Under the pieces are notes generated by a model, which saw nothing but the letters and a program-made list of their open reading frames with translations, had not been told where the DNA came from and did no database searches. A stretch of DNA of 10,349 nucleotides from DASRSS01 sp035656335 (GTDB taxonomy: Bacteria; Actinomycetota; Actinomycetes; Mycobacteriales; Jatrophihabitantaceae), in the NCBI GenBank assembly GCA_035656335.1, contig DASRSS010000230.1:1-10349 (forward strand), given 5' to 3'. A program made the position numbers and the translations under genes. Position 1 is the stretch's first letter; each line of letters opens with the position of its first letter. Below are positions 1-6,430 of the stretch, piece by piece.

Positions 1-196
1 CGGCGCCGCGCTCGGCGCGACGCTCGGCCGCCGCAGCCGGGCGGCCGCGGCCGTGTCCGGCGCGGCGCTGCTCGCCGGCTCGGCGCTGACCCGGTTCGGC
101 ATCTTCGAGGCGGGACGGGCGTCCACGCTCGACCCGAAGTACACCGTCGTCCCGCAGCGGGAACGGCTGGAGCGCAAGGAGGTCGTCGGCGCATGA
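1..196 (+). CDS. NrfD/PsrC-type membrane anchor subunit, C-terminal fragment
   Basis: Only the last 64 codons are present, in the frame starting at base 2 and ending at TGA 194-196; the 5' part lies outside the window. The fragment has an alanine/glycine-rich hydrophobic segment (roughly residues 15-35 of the fragment). It is followed by a cytoplasmic-type tail containing RFGIFEAGRAS and DPKYTVVPQRERLERK, which I recognise as the usual C-terminus of actinobacterial NrfD/polysulfide reductase membrane subunits. In that family the protein is an integral membrane quinone-interacting subunit that exchanges electrons with an iron-sulfur protein and a molybdopterin or similar oxidoreductase. Those partners would be expected upstream, outside the window. 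Its stop codon overlaps the hemerythrin start by 4 nt (ATGA), implying co-translation. The identification rests on the tail motif only. Confidence 0.72.
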   Translation, partial: GAALGATLGRRSRAAAAVSGAALLAGSALTRFGIFEAGRASTLDPKYTVVPQRERLERKEVVGA

Positions 197-684
197 GTAG
201 CGAGGTCATCGCGCTGTTGGAGTCCCAGCACGACCGGATCGAGGAGCTGCTCGACCGGATCCCGCGCGAGATGGGTTCGGTGCGCGCGCAGGCGTTCCTC
301 GAGCTGCGCCGGCTGCTCGCCGTGCACGAGGCGGTCGAGCGGCAGCTCGTCCATTCCAAGGCGAAGGACGAGGACGCCGGCGCACCGGACAGCCGGATGC
401 ACGAGGAGGACGAGGCCGCCGCGCTGCTGACCACGCTTGAGGCGCTCGACGTCGAGTCGACCGAGTTCGAGACGAAGTTCCGCGGCCTGCGCGACGCCGT
501 CCTGCAGCACGCCGAGGCGGAGGAGCTGACCGAGTTCGGCGAGCTGGACGGTGACTTCTCCGACGCGGACGCGGACCGGATTCGCGCCGCGGTCGAGCAG
601 GTCGAGTCCGGCGTGGACGCCATGGAGATCCCGTATGCGCAGATGCAAGAGCGCGCCCGCGCCGCGCTGCGGACCTCCGGCTGA
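193..684 (+). CDS. hemerythrin domain-containing protein (HHE cation-binding)
   Basis: A 163-residue soluble four-helix protein. The sequence shows the spaced metal ligands of the hemerythrin/HHE family: H13 in LLESQHDRIEELL, H45 and E49 in HEAVE, H70 and E74 in HEEDE, and H106 and E110 in HAEAEE. These would hold a di-iron centre that binds O2, NO or peroxide, or stores iron; the exact role varies in actinobacteria. The C-terminal third (about 120-163) is an acidic/basic helical extension. The ATG at 193 is supported by AAGGAGG at 176-182, ten bases upstream, and by the ATGA overlap with the preceding NrfD-like gene. The coupling suggests a link to that membrane redox complex, for example oxygen or NO protection or sensing, but this is inference. 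The next gene converges after a 7-bp gap. Confidence 0.88.
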   Translation: MSSEVIALLESQHDRIEELLDRIPREMGSVRAQAFLELRRLLAVHEAVERQLVHSKAKDEDAGAPDSRMHEEDEAAALLTTLEALDVESTEFETKFRGLRDAVLQHAEAEELTEFGELDGDFSDADADRIRAAVEQVESGVDAMEIPYAQMQERARAALRTSG

Positions 685-691
685 GGGCGCG

Positions 692-973
692 TCAGCCGGG
701 TTCGCCGCGCAGCTTGCGGCGCACGACGACGGCGATGTCCACGAGCGCGGCCGCGGCCAGCACCGCGAACAGCACGCAGAACCCGGTCGTCCCGACGAGC
801 GCCGAGCCGACGGCTCCGCCGGTGCACACCAGCAGCCCGAACGACGCGAGCACCAGGCGCAGCGTCAACGCGCTCTGCGCCGGCGGCGCACCGCCGAAGC
901 CGGCGAGCGGGTCATGGTAGTCCGGCCGCGCGCGCGACTGCGGATCGCGCTTGGTCGGCTCGTCCTCGGACAC
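692..973 (-). CDS. DUF6343 family small membrane protein
   Basis: A 93-residue protein read from GTG 973-971. A GGAAG Shine-Dalgarno-like site lies about 6-8 bases upstream (minus strand), which fixes the start; the open frame continues further upstream but only as an overlap of the previous gene. The N-terminus (1-33) is polar and charged (SEDEPTKRDPQSRARPDYHD). Two hydrophobic helices follow, about 37-57 and 63-84, separated by a short glycine loop, and the protein ends in a basic tail (RRKLRG). This layout, with the S-A-L-x-L-R-L motif before helix 1, matches the actinobacterial DUF6343 family, whose function is unknown. The gene starts 11 bases after the stop of the hibernation-factor gene, so it is probably the last gene of that operon. 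Confidence 0.7.
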   Translation of the reverse strand: MSEDEPTKRDPQSRARPDYHDPLAGFGGAPPAQSALTLRLVLASFGLLVCTGGAVGSALVGTTGFCVLFAVLAAAALVDIAVVVRRKLRGEPG

Positions 974-984
974 CGCGCTTCCAG

Positions 985-2133
985 TCAGGTCGTCACGGCG
1001 TCGTCGTAGCGCAGCAGCGCGGCGATGCCGTCCTGCACGTAGTCGTGCGCGTTGGGAGTGACCAGCACGTCCGCCCCGCTGCCGACCACCGCGCGCAGCA
1101 GCGCCGAGTCGAACCGGACCTGCTCCGGCTGCTCGACACCCATCGCCTTCAGGTCGTCGGCCGACAGTCCGACCTGCAGCGGCTCCGGACCGATCCACGC
1201 GGTCAGGTTCGAGCTCGGGTCGTCGGACAGCACGACGGTGTCCACCTGCGCTCGGCGGACCGCTTCGACCACGCCGGGTACGCCGGCGACGGCATAGCGT
1301 TCGCGGCCCAGGTTCTGCTGCAAGTGCTCGAGCACCTCGCGCCGGCGCCGCCACGAGTGCTGCAGCAACGCGTCCCGGACCGCGGTGTCGAGCGGCTCGT
1401 CGGACGCGCCGTCCGCCCTCGCGCCGGCCTCGGCCTCGACGATCTCGACGGACGCGGCGTCAAGCACCTGCGGCAGGTCCTCCCTGAGCAACCCGCGGGC
1501 ACGCGGATCGCCGGCCAGCACGACGAGTTCGGCGTCGACCTCCTCCACCTGGCGGCGCACCTCGTCGGCGACGTCGCGCGCATTGGTCGCCCACGAGTTG
1601 TCGACCCGGTTCTGGAAGTGCCGCTCGTCCCACTCGTCACGGCCGGTCTTGTGGATCGGGTAGGGACTGCTGCCGGCGACGCTCGTCGCTCCCGGACGGA
1701 TGCCCGCGGCGGCCAGGTCGGCGGGCACCGTCACGAGATCGGCGCCGGTGTGGTCGGCGACGACGAGCACGTAGGGCACGCCGGCCAGCCGGGCGGCGAG
1801 CATGGGCATCAGGTCCGGCAGCGGGGCGACGCTGGCCTGCGGCTGAGCCGGCGGCTGCGGCATCAGCTCGTCCAGGACCACCTGGCCGTCGACGGCGACG
1901 ACGACCTTGCCGTGCGGTCCGCCGACCTCGGGCGGCTCGGCGAGCGCCTCGTCCATCGCCCGCAGGTTGTCCTCGCCGGCACCGCCCGCGGCGAGGGAAC
2001 GGCGCAGCTCCTGCCAGCGCAGCTCGACCTCGTGGGCGCCGCTCTCGGTCGTCCGGGACGCGTCGAGATAGGCGGTGACGAACGGTCCGTGGTGGTCGTA
2101 CAGGGAGCTGATCGAGTCAGGAAACGAGCGCAT
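985..2133 (-). CDS. Rv2629/Balon-like ribosome hibernation factor (baeRF2 domain)
   Basis: A 382-residue cytoplasmic protein. I recognise it as a homologue of M. tuberculosis Rv2629: it shares the ordering of an N-terminal YLDAS segment, a central VVADHTGADLV strand, the YPIHK...W motif (about 165-175), an RGLLREDLP helix and the C-terminal IAALLRY end. Family members are bacterial relatives of eRF1/Pelota (Balon). They occupy the ribosomal A site, with or without EF-Tu, and protect idle ribosomes in stress. No GGQ tripeptide is present, so peptide release is not expected. The ATG at 2133 has GGAAAGGAT upstream at good spacing. The likely promoter is SigF/SigB-like (separate entry). The gene lies 92 bp downstream of the CDF transporter and 11 bp before the DUF6343 gene. 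The family assignment is firm; the ribosome role comes from homologues. Confidence 0.87.
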   Translation of the reverse strand: MRSFPDSISSLYDHHGPFVTAYLDASRTTESGAHEVELRWQELRRSLAAGGAGEDNLRAMDEALAEPPEVGGPHGKVVVAVDGQVVLDELMPQPPAQPQASVAPLPDLMPMLAARLAGVPYVLVVADHTGADLVTVPADLAAAGIRPGATSVAGSSPYPIHKTGRDEWDERHFQNRVDNSWATNARDVADEVRRQVEEVDAELVVLAGDPRARGLLREDLPQVLDAASVEIVEAEAGARADGASDEPLDTAVRDALLQHSWRRRREVLEHLQQNLGRERYAVAGVPGVVEAVRRAQVDTVVLSDDPSSNLTAWIGPEPLQVGLSADDLKAMGVEQPEQVRFDSALLRAVVGSGADVLVTPNAHDYVQDGIAALLRYDDAVTT

Positions 2134-2180
2134 CGTGCTGATCCTTTCCGCCGCGCCTGCCGGAAAACGTCACAACCGGG

Positions 2181-2207
2181 CTACCCCGCCGCGCGGACGC
2201 GCCAAAC
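2181..2207 (-). promoter_or_regulatory. SigF/SigB-type promoter of the hibernation-factor gene
   Basis: On the minus strand GTTT (2207-2204) is followed after 17 bases by GGGTAG (2186-2181). This matches the GTTT-N14-18-GGGTA general-stress sigma promoter of actinobacteria. The predicted start of transcription is near 2174, giving a 5' UTR of about 40 nt. A 7-bp GC inverted repeat (2189-2195 with 2210-2216) overlaps the spacer and might also act as a weak terminator for the CDF gene. Confidence 0.5.
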
Positions 2208-2225
2208 AACGCGCGGCCGCGCCGG

Positions 2226-3215
2226 TCATTCGTCGGCGAGCACGTGCCCGTACCGGCCGCGGACCCGCTCGCGCACCGTTCGGTCCTCCCGGGACGCCGG
2301 CTGGATGAAGATCTCGTCCAGCTCGGGGAACTCCGTGTTCAGCTGCTCTGCCACGCGGACACACGCGCGCTCGAGCTCGCCGGCGCTCACCGTGTCCACG
2401 AAGTCCACGCGCGTGCACAGCAGGACGCGTCCGGTGCCGGTGAGCATCGTGAGCAGGTCCACGACGTCGACCACCTCGTCCTGCTCCTCGAGCCGCTGCT
2501 CGATCGCGCGCATCAGCCGCGGGTCGGCCTGCTTGCCGATCAGCAGCGCCTCACAGGTGCGGGCGAGCACGAACGCGACGACGAGCAGCAGGCACCCGAT
2601 CGCCAGCGAGGCCAGCCCGTCCCAGACCTTCGAACCGGTCAGTTGGTGCAGGCCCACACCGAGAGCCGCCAAGCAGATGCCGACGAGCGCGGCGGAGTCC
2701 TCGAGCGTGACGCTGTTGACGGTGGGGTCGATCGGGTTCGCGAGGTACTGGCGCAACGTCTGGTGCCGCCGCTGGATGTGCGCGCGCAGCTGGCGCACGG
2801 CCACCCGCAGCGAGGTGCCCTCGAAGACGAACGCGATGGCCAGCGCGGGATAGCTGACCCACAGCATGCCGGAGTCCTCGGCCGGCGAGAGGATCGTGTG
2901 GATGCCTTCGAAGATCGAGAACGCGGCGCCGGAGACGAAGATCGCGACCGCGGCCAGCAGCGACCAGAAGTAGCGCTCCTTACCGTACCCGAACGGGTGC
3001 TGCCGGTCGGCCGGGCGGTCCGAGCGCCGCAGCGCGACGAGCAGCAGCAGCTCGGTGGTGCTGTCGCCCGCGGAGTGCGCCGCCTCGGACAGCAGCGCCC
3101 CGGAGCCGGAGAACAGCCCGGCGACCAGCTTCACCAGGCCCACCCCGACGTTCGCGGCGAGCGCGGTCACCACGCTCAGCGTGCTGTCGCCACCGCCGTC
3201 CTTCGCATCGGGCAT
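2226..3215 (-). CDS. cation diffusion facilitator (CDF) family transporter
   Basis: A 329-residue inner-membrane divalent metal/proton antiporter (Zn, Fe, Mn or Co class). Hydrophobic helices are visible at about 15-36, 41-62, 84-104, 118-136, 174-192 and 199-219, six in all, followed by a cytoplasmic dimerisation domain (about 228-305). The TM2 metal site is SEAAHSAGD (H47, D51). The TM5 region has LEDSAAL, with D173 as the expected ligand. The loop R-x-x-x-H-P-F-G-Y-G-K-E-R (about 69-81) is typical of the family. I chose ATG 3215 because GGGAAGG sits 8 bases upstream; an in-frame TTG at 3248 has no comparable site. The gene is divergent from UdgX, with 82 bp between starts. The metal specificity cannot be read from the sequence. 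Confidence 0.9.
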   Translation of the reverse strand: MPDAKDGGGDSTLSVVTALAANVGVGLVKLVAGLFSGSGALLSEAAHSAGDSTTELLLLVALRRSDRPADRQHPFGYGKERYFWSLLAAVAIFVSGAAFSIFEGIHTILSPAEDSGMLWVSYPALAIAFVFEGTSLRVAVRQLRAHIQRRHQTLRQYLANPIDPTVNSVTLEDSAALVGICLAALGVGLHQLTGSKVWDGLASLAIGCLLLVVAFVLARTCEALLIGKQADPRLMRAIEQRLEEQDEVVDVVDLLTMLTGTGRVLLCTRVDFVDTVSAGELERACVRVAEQLNTEFPELDEIFIQPASREDRTVRERVRGRYGHVLADE

Positions 3216-3297
3216 GGATCGAGCCTTCCCCTCGGACGCGGCAGGCAATCGCCGACCGCACCCGCGGTTTGCCCCGGTCGCGCACGCGGGAACTCTC

Positions 3298-3954
3298 GTG
3301 CTCGTGCAGGCACAGGACGCGAGCGAGTTCGTCCCGGACCGGCGCAGCCTGAGCGCCCTCGCCCGGGCGGCCGCGGGTTGCCGGGGCTGTGAGCTGTACG
3401 AGAACGCGACGCAGACGGTGTTCGGCTCGGGCCCGAAGTCGGCGCGGTTCGTCCTGGTCGGCGAGCAGCCGGGCGACGTGGAGGACCGCGAGGGCGAGCC
3501 GTTCGTCGGCCCGGCGGGACGGGTGCTGGACCGGGCCCTGCGCGACGCCGGGATCGCTCGCGACGCGGTCTACCTCACCAACGCGGTCAAGCACTTCCGG
3601 TTCGAGCGCGCCGAGCGGGGCAAGCGGCGGCTGCACAAGCGGCCGGACGCGCGCCACGTCCGCGCTTGCCACCCCTGGCTCGCGGCTGAGCTGGGCGTCG
3701 TCGAGCCGGACGTGATCGTGGCCCTCGGCGCCACCGCGGCGCAGGCGCTGTTCGGCACCGGGTTCCGGCTCACGCAGCACCGCGGCGAGCGGCTGCCGTG
3801 GCCGCCGGCCAAGGGACCCTACTGCGGCGACGACGCGACGGTGGAGTACGCGCTGGCCACGCTGCACCCGTCCGCGGTGCTGCGCGGCGATCCCGACTCG
3901 CGGCAGGACCGGTACGACGGTCTGGTCGCGGACCTGCGACTCCTCGCCGAATGA
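3298..3954 (+). CDS. UdgX family uracil-DNA glycosylase/binding protein
   Basis: A 218-residue protein of the family-4-like uracil-DNA glycosylase superfamily. Visible motifs are CxxC (C28, C31), GEQPGD (55-60, uracil pocket and water activation), PFVGPAG (68-74), TNAVKHF (94-100), the UdgX-specific insertion GKRRLHK (108-114), C124 in ACHPWL, and HPSAVLR (190-196). The KRRxH loop is diagnostic. In M. smegmatis UdgX the loop histidine forms a covalent bond with the abasic site after uracil excision, and the corresponding residue here is H113. C28, C31 and C124 probably hold a 4Fe-4S cluster; the position of the fourth family-4 cysteine is H99. GTG 3298 has GGGA 6 bases upstream; GTG 3304 is an alternative. 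Earlier in-frame starts overlap the CDF gene and encode no conserved residues. Confidence 0.9.
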   Translation: MLVQAQDASEFVPDRRSLSALARAAAGCRGCELYENATQTVFGSGPKSARFVLVGEQPGDVEDREGEPFVGPAGRVLDRALRDAGIARDAVYLTNAVKHFRFERAERGKRRLHKRPDARHVRACHPWLAAELGVVEPDVIVALGATAAQALFGTGFRLTQHRGERLPWPPAKGPYCGDDATVEYALATLHPSAVLRGDPDSRQDRYDGLVADLRLLAE

Positions 3955-3970
3955 CCTTGCCCGCGCGCGG

Positions 3971-4432
3971 TCAGCGGCGCTCGCCGCGCAGCGTCCAGAA
4001 CGTGACCAGGCCGTAGCTCAGGTGCGGCACCACGTCGCTGATCCAGTCCGTCGTCGACCAGGACGAGACGTCGGTGAGCCCGAGCTTGCTCAGCGGGACG
4101 TTCGCCCCCGCCATGGCTGCCGCGCCGAGTGCCGCGGCACCGATCGGCAGCGGCAGGCGCGTGACGATCGGGCGCAACAGGCCGGCGGCCATGCCGATGC
4201 CGACACCGGTGAGGATGCCGGTGAGCGGGCCGAGGCCCTGCAGCCGGTTCTCGTGCTCCTCGCCCTCGCCCGGTACCGGGTGGCCGCCGCGCCTGGCCAT
4301 CTCGTCGACCGCCTGCTGCGGGGTGCTGCTCGCCGGACGGGCCCGGATCGCCATGTCCGCGTAGGTCGTCGCGTTGAGCGCGGTGGTGCCCGCCGCGCCG
4401 GCGGCCGCCCCACGCAGGAGGTTGGTGAACAT
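3971..4432 (-). CDS. conserved small membrane protein of unknown function
   Basis: A 153-residue protein of a type common in actinomycetes; I do not know a function. It begins with an Ala/Gly-rich amphipathic stretch (FTNLLRGAAAGAAGTTALNATTY). A polar segment with PxGEGEEHENR (about 53-63) follows, then hydrophobic segments at about 67-86, 94-113 and 132-148 and a basic C-terminus. The first and middle segments contain GxxxG-type small-residue patterns, consistent with packed membrane helices. ATG 4432 was chosen for the upstream GCAGG; a GTG at 4471 lacks a ribosome binding site. The stop lies 16 bp from the convergent UdgX stop. The promoter carries a general-stress signature like that of the hibernation-factor gene, so a stress envelope role is possible, but this is inference. 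Confidence 0.75.
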   Translation of the reverse strand: MFTNLLRGAAAGAAGTTALNATTYADMAIRARPASSTPQQAVDEMARRGGHPVPGEGEEHENRLQGLGPLTGILTGVGIGMAAGLLRPIVTRLPLPIGAAALGAAAMAGANVPLSKLGLTDVSSWSTTDWISDVVPHLSYGLVTFWTLRGERR

Positions 4433-4501
4433 CGCGCCTGCTTCGCTCGCTCGAAGATCGGGACGCTCCACGGGGGCCCGACCTGCTGTGTCGCAGCGGA
4501 G

Positions 4502-4527
4502 CTACCCCGCTGCGCCGCGCCTCAAAC
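4502..4527 (-). promoter_or_regulatory. SigF/SigB-type promoter of the small membrane protein gene
   Basis: On the minus strand GTTT (4527-4524), a 16-base spacer, then GGGTAG (4507-4502). Its elements are the same as at 2181-2207 and both share a GC-rich run leading into GGGGTAGC. The expected transcript start is near 4495, with a UTR of about 60 nt. An 8-bp inverted repeat (4492-4499 with 4507-4514, 7-nt loop) surrounds the -10. Confidence 0.5.
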
Positions 4528-4530
4528 GCC

Positions 4531-4539
4531 TGCTAAAGT
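4531..4539 (+). promoter_or_regulatory. extended -10 promoter of tRNA-Lys
   Basis: TGC followed by TAAAGT (4534-4539) has the form of strong actinobacterial stable-RNA promoters. It lies about 38 bases before the mature tRNA, so the primary transcript would begin near 4546. I see no clear -35 hexamer. Its position would fall between the -10 and -35 of the opposing membrane-protein promoter. Confidence 0.5.
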
Positions 4540-4546
4540 CGTGCTA

Positions 4547-4566
4547 CGGCCCGCTTCGGTGGGCCG
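4547..4566 (+). other. UUCG-loop hairpin in the tRNA 5' leader
   Basis: CGGCCCGC (4547-4554), TTCG, GTGGGCCG (4559-4566) form an 8-bp stem with one G-U pair and a C(UUCG)G tetraloop. It ends 11 bases before the mature tRNA start, at the very beginning of the predicted precursor. It may stabilise the leader or influence RNase P cleavage. Confidence 0.55.
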
Positions 4567-4577
4567 GACGCCTGTAG

Positions 4578-4650
<73 letters not shown>

Positions 4651-4655
4651 CCGAT

Positions 4656-5387
4656 CTAGAATTCGATCACTTCGAACGAGACGGCCAGCCGGCAGCCCAT
4701 CCGGGTGCCGGTGGCGCGCGCGAAGGATTCCAGGAACTCCCGCGGCTCGGCCACCGCGCTGTTGCTGAGCCCGGCCAGGTACTGCGCGTGCGCTTCCAGC
4801 GAGGCGACACCGGCCTCGAAGTGCTCGGTCACATCCACCCCGTGCCTGCCGTCCGGGCTGCCGGAGACGAGCACCGTCGTCGCGTGCCACGGCGGCAGGC
4901 CCTCGTCCAGCAGCTCGCGGAACACCCAGCGGTTGGCGGCGTCCCGGACGCCGTCCAGGACGGCCCGGCCGAGCGCGATGTGGTCGGCCTGGTTGGGCCG
5001 TCCGGGCCCCCAGCTGTCGTGGTAGTTGCCGGTGATCACCACGTCCGGACGGTGCCGGCGCACGGCACGGGCGATGTCCCGCCGCAGCGGCAGGCCGTAC
5101 TCCAGCACGCCGTCCTGGTGGCCGAGGAACTCGACCACGTCGACGCCGACGATCGCGGCGGACGCGCGCTGTTCCTCCTCGCGCAGCGGTCCGGCCTCCT
5201 CGGGAGCGAGGCCGTCGATGCCCGCTTCACCGCTGGTGGCCAGGCAGTACACGACGCGCTTGCCCTGCGACGTCCAGCGCGCGATCGCAGACGCGGCGCC
5301 GTACTCGAGGTCGTCCGGGTGCGCGACGATCGCCAGCGCCGTCGACCAGGACTCGTCGATCGGCTCCAGGGCCGCCGGCTCGGTCAC
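4656..5387 (-). CDS. PIG-L/LmbE family N-deacetylase
   Basis: A 243-residue zinc-dependent deacetylase fold, related to the mycothiol enzymes MshB and Mca and other LmbE-like proteins. The metal and catalytic motif is VAHPDDLE (21-28: H23, D25, D26). A second motif, YHDSWGPGRPNQADH (about 122-136), supplies a further histidine, H136. The length and the NRWVFRELL segment (152-160) are typical of the actinobacterial PIG-L proteins of this size. The substrate is not predictable, but an N-acetylglucosamine-type or N-acyl amine conjugate is usual for the family. GTG 5387 is the start: it overlaps the stop of the upstream alcohol dehydrogenase as GTGA, and there is no strong separate ribosome site, so translation is probably coupled. 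This is the last gene of the rph unit and converges on tRNA-Lys. Confidence 0.88.
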   Translation of the reverse strand: MTEPAALEPIDESWSTALAIVAHPDDLEYGAASAIARWTSQGKRVVYCLATSGEAGIDGLAPEEAGPLREEEQRASAAIVGVDVVEFLGHQDGVLEYGLPLRRDIARAVRRHRPDVVITGNYHDSWGPGRPNQADHIALGRAVLDGVRDAANRWVFRELLDEGLPPWHATTVLVSGSPDGRHGVDVTEHFEAGVASLEAHAQYLAGLSNSAVAEPREFLESFARATGTRMGCRLAVSFEVIEF

Positions 5388-6430
5388 AGCGTGCTCATGT
5401 CGATGACGTAGCGGAACCCGGGGTCGCCCGCGGTCAGCTGTTCGTACGCGTCGTTGATGCCGTCGACGCCGATGACCTGCACGTCCGAGACGATGCCGTG
5501 CTCGGCGCAGAAGTCCAGCACCTCCTGCGTCTCCGGGATGCCGCCGATGAGCGAGCCGGTGACGTTCACCCGGGTGCGCGCGAGCAGGCCGCCCTGGATC
5601 GGTTCGCGCAGCGGCTCGAGCGCGCCGAGGATGACGTACGAGCCGTCGCGGCGCAGCAGCTGCAGGTACGGGTTGAGGTCGTGGCTGGTCGGGATCGTGC
5701 TGACGATGACGTCCAGCGAGCGGGTCGCGGCCTTCATCGCGGCGCGGTCGGCGGAGACGAGGACGTTGTCGGCGCCGGCCTTGCGCGCGTCGTCGGCCTT
5801 GCGGTCGCTGCGCGTGATCACGGTGACCTCCGCGCCCATCGCCTTGGCCAGCTTGACGGCCATGCTGCCCAGCCCGCCGAAACCCGCGACGCCGACGCGC
5901 GAGCCCATGCCGACGCCGTGGTGCCGCAGCGGCGAGTACATCGTGATGCCGGCGCACAGGATCGGTGCGGCCGCGGCCGGGTCCATGCCGTCCGGGACCG
6001 AGACGACGAAGCCCTCGGTCACCACGATCTCGCCGGAGTAACCGCCGAACGTGTGGTTCGTGGTGCCGTGCTTGTCGATGCTGTTGTAGGTCAGCGTCGC
6101 GCCGCCGGTGCAGTAGTTCTGCAGGCCCGCGCGGCACTCCTCGCACTCGCCGCAGGAATCGACGAGGCAGCCGACGCCGACCCGGTCGCCGACCGCGTGC
6201 CGGGTGACGTTAGCGCCGACCTCGACGACCTTGCCGACGATCTCGTGCCCCGGCACGCACGGGTAGCGCGTGCCGCGCCAGTCGTTGTGCGCGGTGTGCA
6301 CGTCGGAGTGGCAGATGCCGCAGAACTCGATCGCGATGCGGACGTCGGACGGCCCGACCGCGCGCCGTTCGATCGTGGTCGGAGCTAGCGGGCTGGTCGC
6401 GTCGCTCGCGGCCCAGGCGGTGGTCGTCAT
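5384..6430 (-). CDS. zinc-dependent NAD(P)-dependent alcohol dehydrogenase (YahK/cinnamyl-ADH type)
   Basis: A 348-residue medium-chain dehydrogenase that interconverts an aldehyde and an alcohol. Catalytic zinc ligands are C40 (GICHSD), H62/E63 (PGHE) and C159 (PILCAG). The structural zinc lobe has C93, C96, C99 and C107. The Rossmann motif is GFGGLG (183-188). The following strand VITRSDRK has basic residues and no acidic one at its end, which favours NADPH. The full length matches YahK-like enzymes, which act broadly on aldehydes. ATG 6430 overlaps the rdgB stop as ATGA and has GAGGA about 7 bases upstream, so both coupling and a real ribosome site support the start. The downstream PIG-L gene overlaps its stop. 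A role in detoxifying aldehydes is plausible but unproven. Confidence 0.93.
   Translation of the reverse strand: MTTTAWAASDATSPLAPTTIERRAVGPSDVRIAIEFCGICHSDVHTAHNDWRGTRYPCVPGHEIVGKVVEVGANVTRHAVGDRVGVGCLVDSCGECEECRAGLQNYCTGGATLTYNSIDKHGTTNHTFGGYSGEIVVTEGFVVSVPDGMDPAAAAPILCAGITMYSPLRHHGVGMGSRVGVAGFGGLGSMAVKLAKAMGAEVTVITRSDRKADDARKAGADNVLVSADRAAMKAATRSLDVIVSTIPTSHDLNPYLQLLRRDGSYVILGALEPLREPIQGGLLARTRVNVTGSLIGGIPETQEVLDFCAEHGIVSDVQVIGVDGINDAYEQLTAGDPGFRYVIDMSTL

Noticed and set aside
1045..2853. Very long plus-strand open frame (about 600 codons) opposite the hibernation-factor and CDF genes
   Set aside because: It has arginine/glycine-rich composition without family motifs; it is a GC-skew shadow of two well-identified minus-strand genes.
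3216..3248. TTG start adding 11 residues to the CDF transporter
   Set aside because: ATG 3215 has a strong Shine-Dalgarno at 8 bases; the TTG has none.
3055..3297. Extended N-terminus for UdgX
   Set aside because: The extra residues are antisense to the CDF coding region and are not part of the UdgX family; a GTG with a suitable upstream GGGA lies at 3298.
2244..3392. Plus-strand open frame opposite the CDF gene
   Set aside because: Low-complexity shadow translation with no recognisable domain; it would also overlap the true UdgX start.
4433..4471. GTG start at 4471 for the small membrane protein
   Set aside because: No ribosome binding site is present, and it would lengthen the protein by a polar stretch unlike the rest; ATG 4432 has GCAGG upstream.
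5498..6388. Plus-strand open frame opposite the alcohol dehydrogenase
   Set aside because: Shadow frame; the minus strand shows all zinc ligands and the Rossmann motif.
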